Assembly: GCA_021773035.1 (NCBI GenBank)
Contig: JAJFKU010000072.1
Location: forward strand, 38,197 to 102,196
From: Woeseiaceae bacterium
GTDB taxonomy: Bacteria; Pseudomonadota; Gammaproteobacteria; Steroidobacterales; Woeseiaceae
Length of the DNA: 64,000 bases
Reading direction: 5' to 3'
Shown here: in pieces, positions 63,704 to 64,000 of the stretch
How the letters are laid out: each line of letters starts with the position of its first letter
Position numbering within the stretch: position 1 is the stretch's first letter
Program-made: the position numbers and the translations under genes
Notes under the pieces: model-generated
Database searches by the model: none
Told to the model about the DNA's origin: nothing
The model's input: only the letters and a program-made list of their open reading frames with translations

Positions 63704-64000
63704 GGACGGCTGCGACGCGCTCTTTGTGAGTGCGGTGACAATCAAGGCAGCCTTTTCTGCTGCCATCATCTTTCTAAACTGCAGCACGGCGTCCTGCTCT
63801 AGTTGTGATAGTCGGTACTTGATCGGACAGTCACTGTCAGACAATAGCGAGATCGGGTGATCGTTTTGGCCAGCGGCTTCGGGCGGCCAACGTAACAGTA
63901 CAATTGCCGGTGTAGTTCTTAATCAGGTGTTGATCCGGGAGGGCCGATGCCGTCGCCTGTGGGTCGTGAAGAGGTCATTGGCGTAGCCACCGCATCCCTG
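63704..64000. other. 297-bp terminal stretch without a supported gene
   Basis: A minus-strand frame starting at 63844 encodes about 47 plausible residues but then runs antisense into the amidotransferase gene, so I do not call it. A palindrome GACAG-TCA-CTGTC sits at 63826-63838 over that start. Nothing else is identifiable before the window ends. Confidence 0.4.

Noticed and set aside
63578..63844. 88-residue minus-strand frame at the end of the window
   Set aside because: Half of it is antisense to the amidotransferase gene and no RBS or family is visible.

Overview
The window reads as a non-enterobacterial gammaproteobacterium. The evidence is the housekeeping gene order (smpB-ssrA; ratA-ratB/bamE; recN-nadK; hrcA-grpE-dnaK-dnaJ-dapB-carAB-greA; rlmE-ftsH-folP-glmM-tpiA-secG-tRNA-Leu; nuoA-N), the separate nuoC and nuoD genes (fused in enterobacteria), and a tmRNA tag that decodes as ANEDNYALAA. 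A marine or sediment lineage near Chromatiales, Xanthomonadales or Woeseiales is a guess from gene order, not something the sequence proves.

Positions 1-40,900 are core genome. Two exported proteins are followed by ssrA/smpB, a sodium-dependent neurotransmitter-type transporter, the ratAB/bamE convergent pair, fur, recN, nadK and the heat-shock operon, which has good sigma-32-type promoters before grpE and dnaK. dapB follows with an apparently non-canonical start. Then come carbamoyl-phosphate synthase, greA, yhbY, rlmE, ftsH, folP, glmM, tpiA, secG, tRNA-Leu(GAG) and a complete 14-gene respiratory complex I operon, ending at an initiator tRNA-fMet with its own promoter and terminator.

The initiator tRNA normally leads into rimP-nusA-infB in this group. 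Here those genes are absent to the end of the window. Instead there is about 11 kb of accessory DNA punctuated by two further copies of the tRNA-fMet 3' end (50,973-50,988 and 52,038-52,050), each followed by an intrinsic terminator. This looks like nested or tandem insertion at the tRNA gene with no integrase left. The first segment holds a six-gene minus-strand unit: FecI-type sigma factor, FecR, siderophore-type TonB receptor, PepSY membrane protein, SoxC-like molybdoenzyme and a short SoxD-like lipoprotein cytochrome. It also holds a DmeF-type metal exporter interrupted by an in-frame TGA, and an unknown exported protein. The second segment is a 1.06-kb cassette with an SRPBCC protein and an ArsR repressor behind a palindromic operator candidate.

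Positions 52,200-64,000 are also accessory in character. They hold a collapsed ECF-sigma/DUF6768 pair, a secreted Asp-Arg repeat protein, an outer-membrane barrel protein, a two-component system facing a divergent set of envelope and redox genes (EF-hand protein, glycine-zipper lipoprotein, di-haem peroxidase, cytochrome b561), a DevBCA-like ABC exporter and a class II glutamine amidotransferase.

The most promising candidate for an undescribed system is the FecI/FecR-controlled TonB receptor plus PepSY plus SoxCD-like unit, which appears to couple outer-membrane uptake to a periplasmic molybdenum/haem redox pair.
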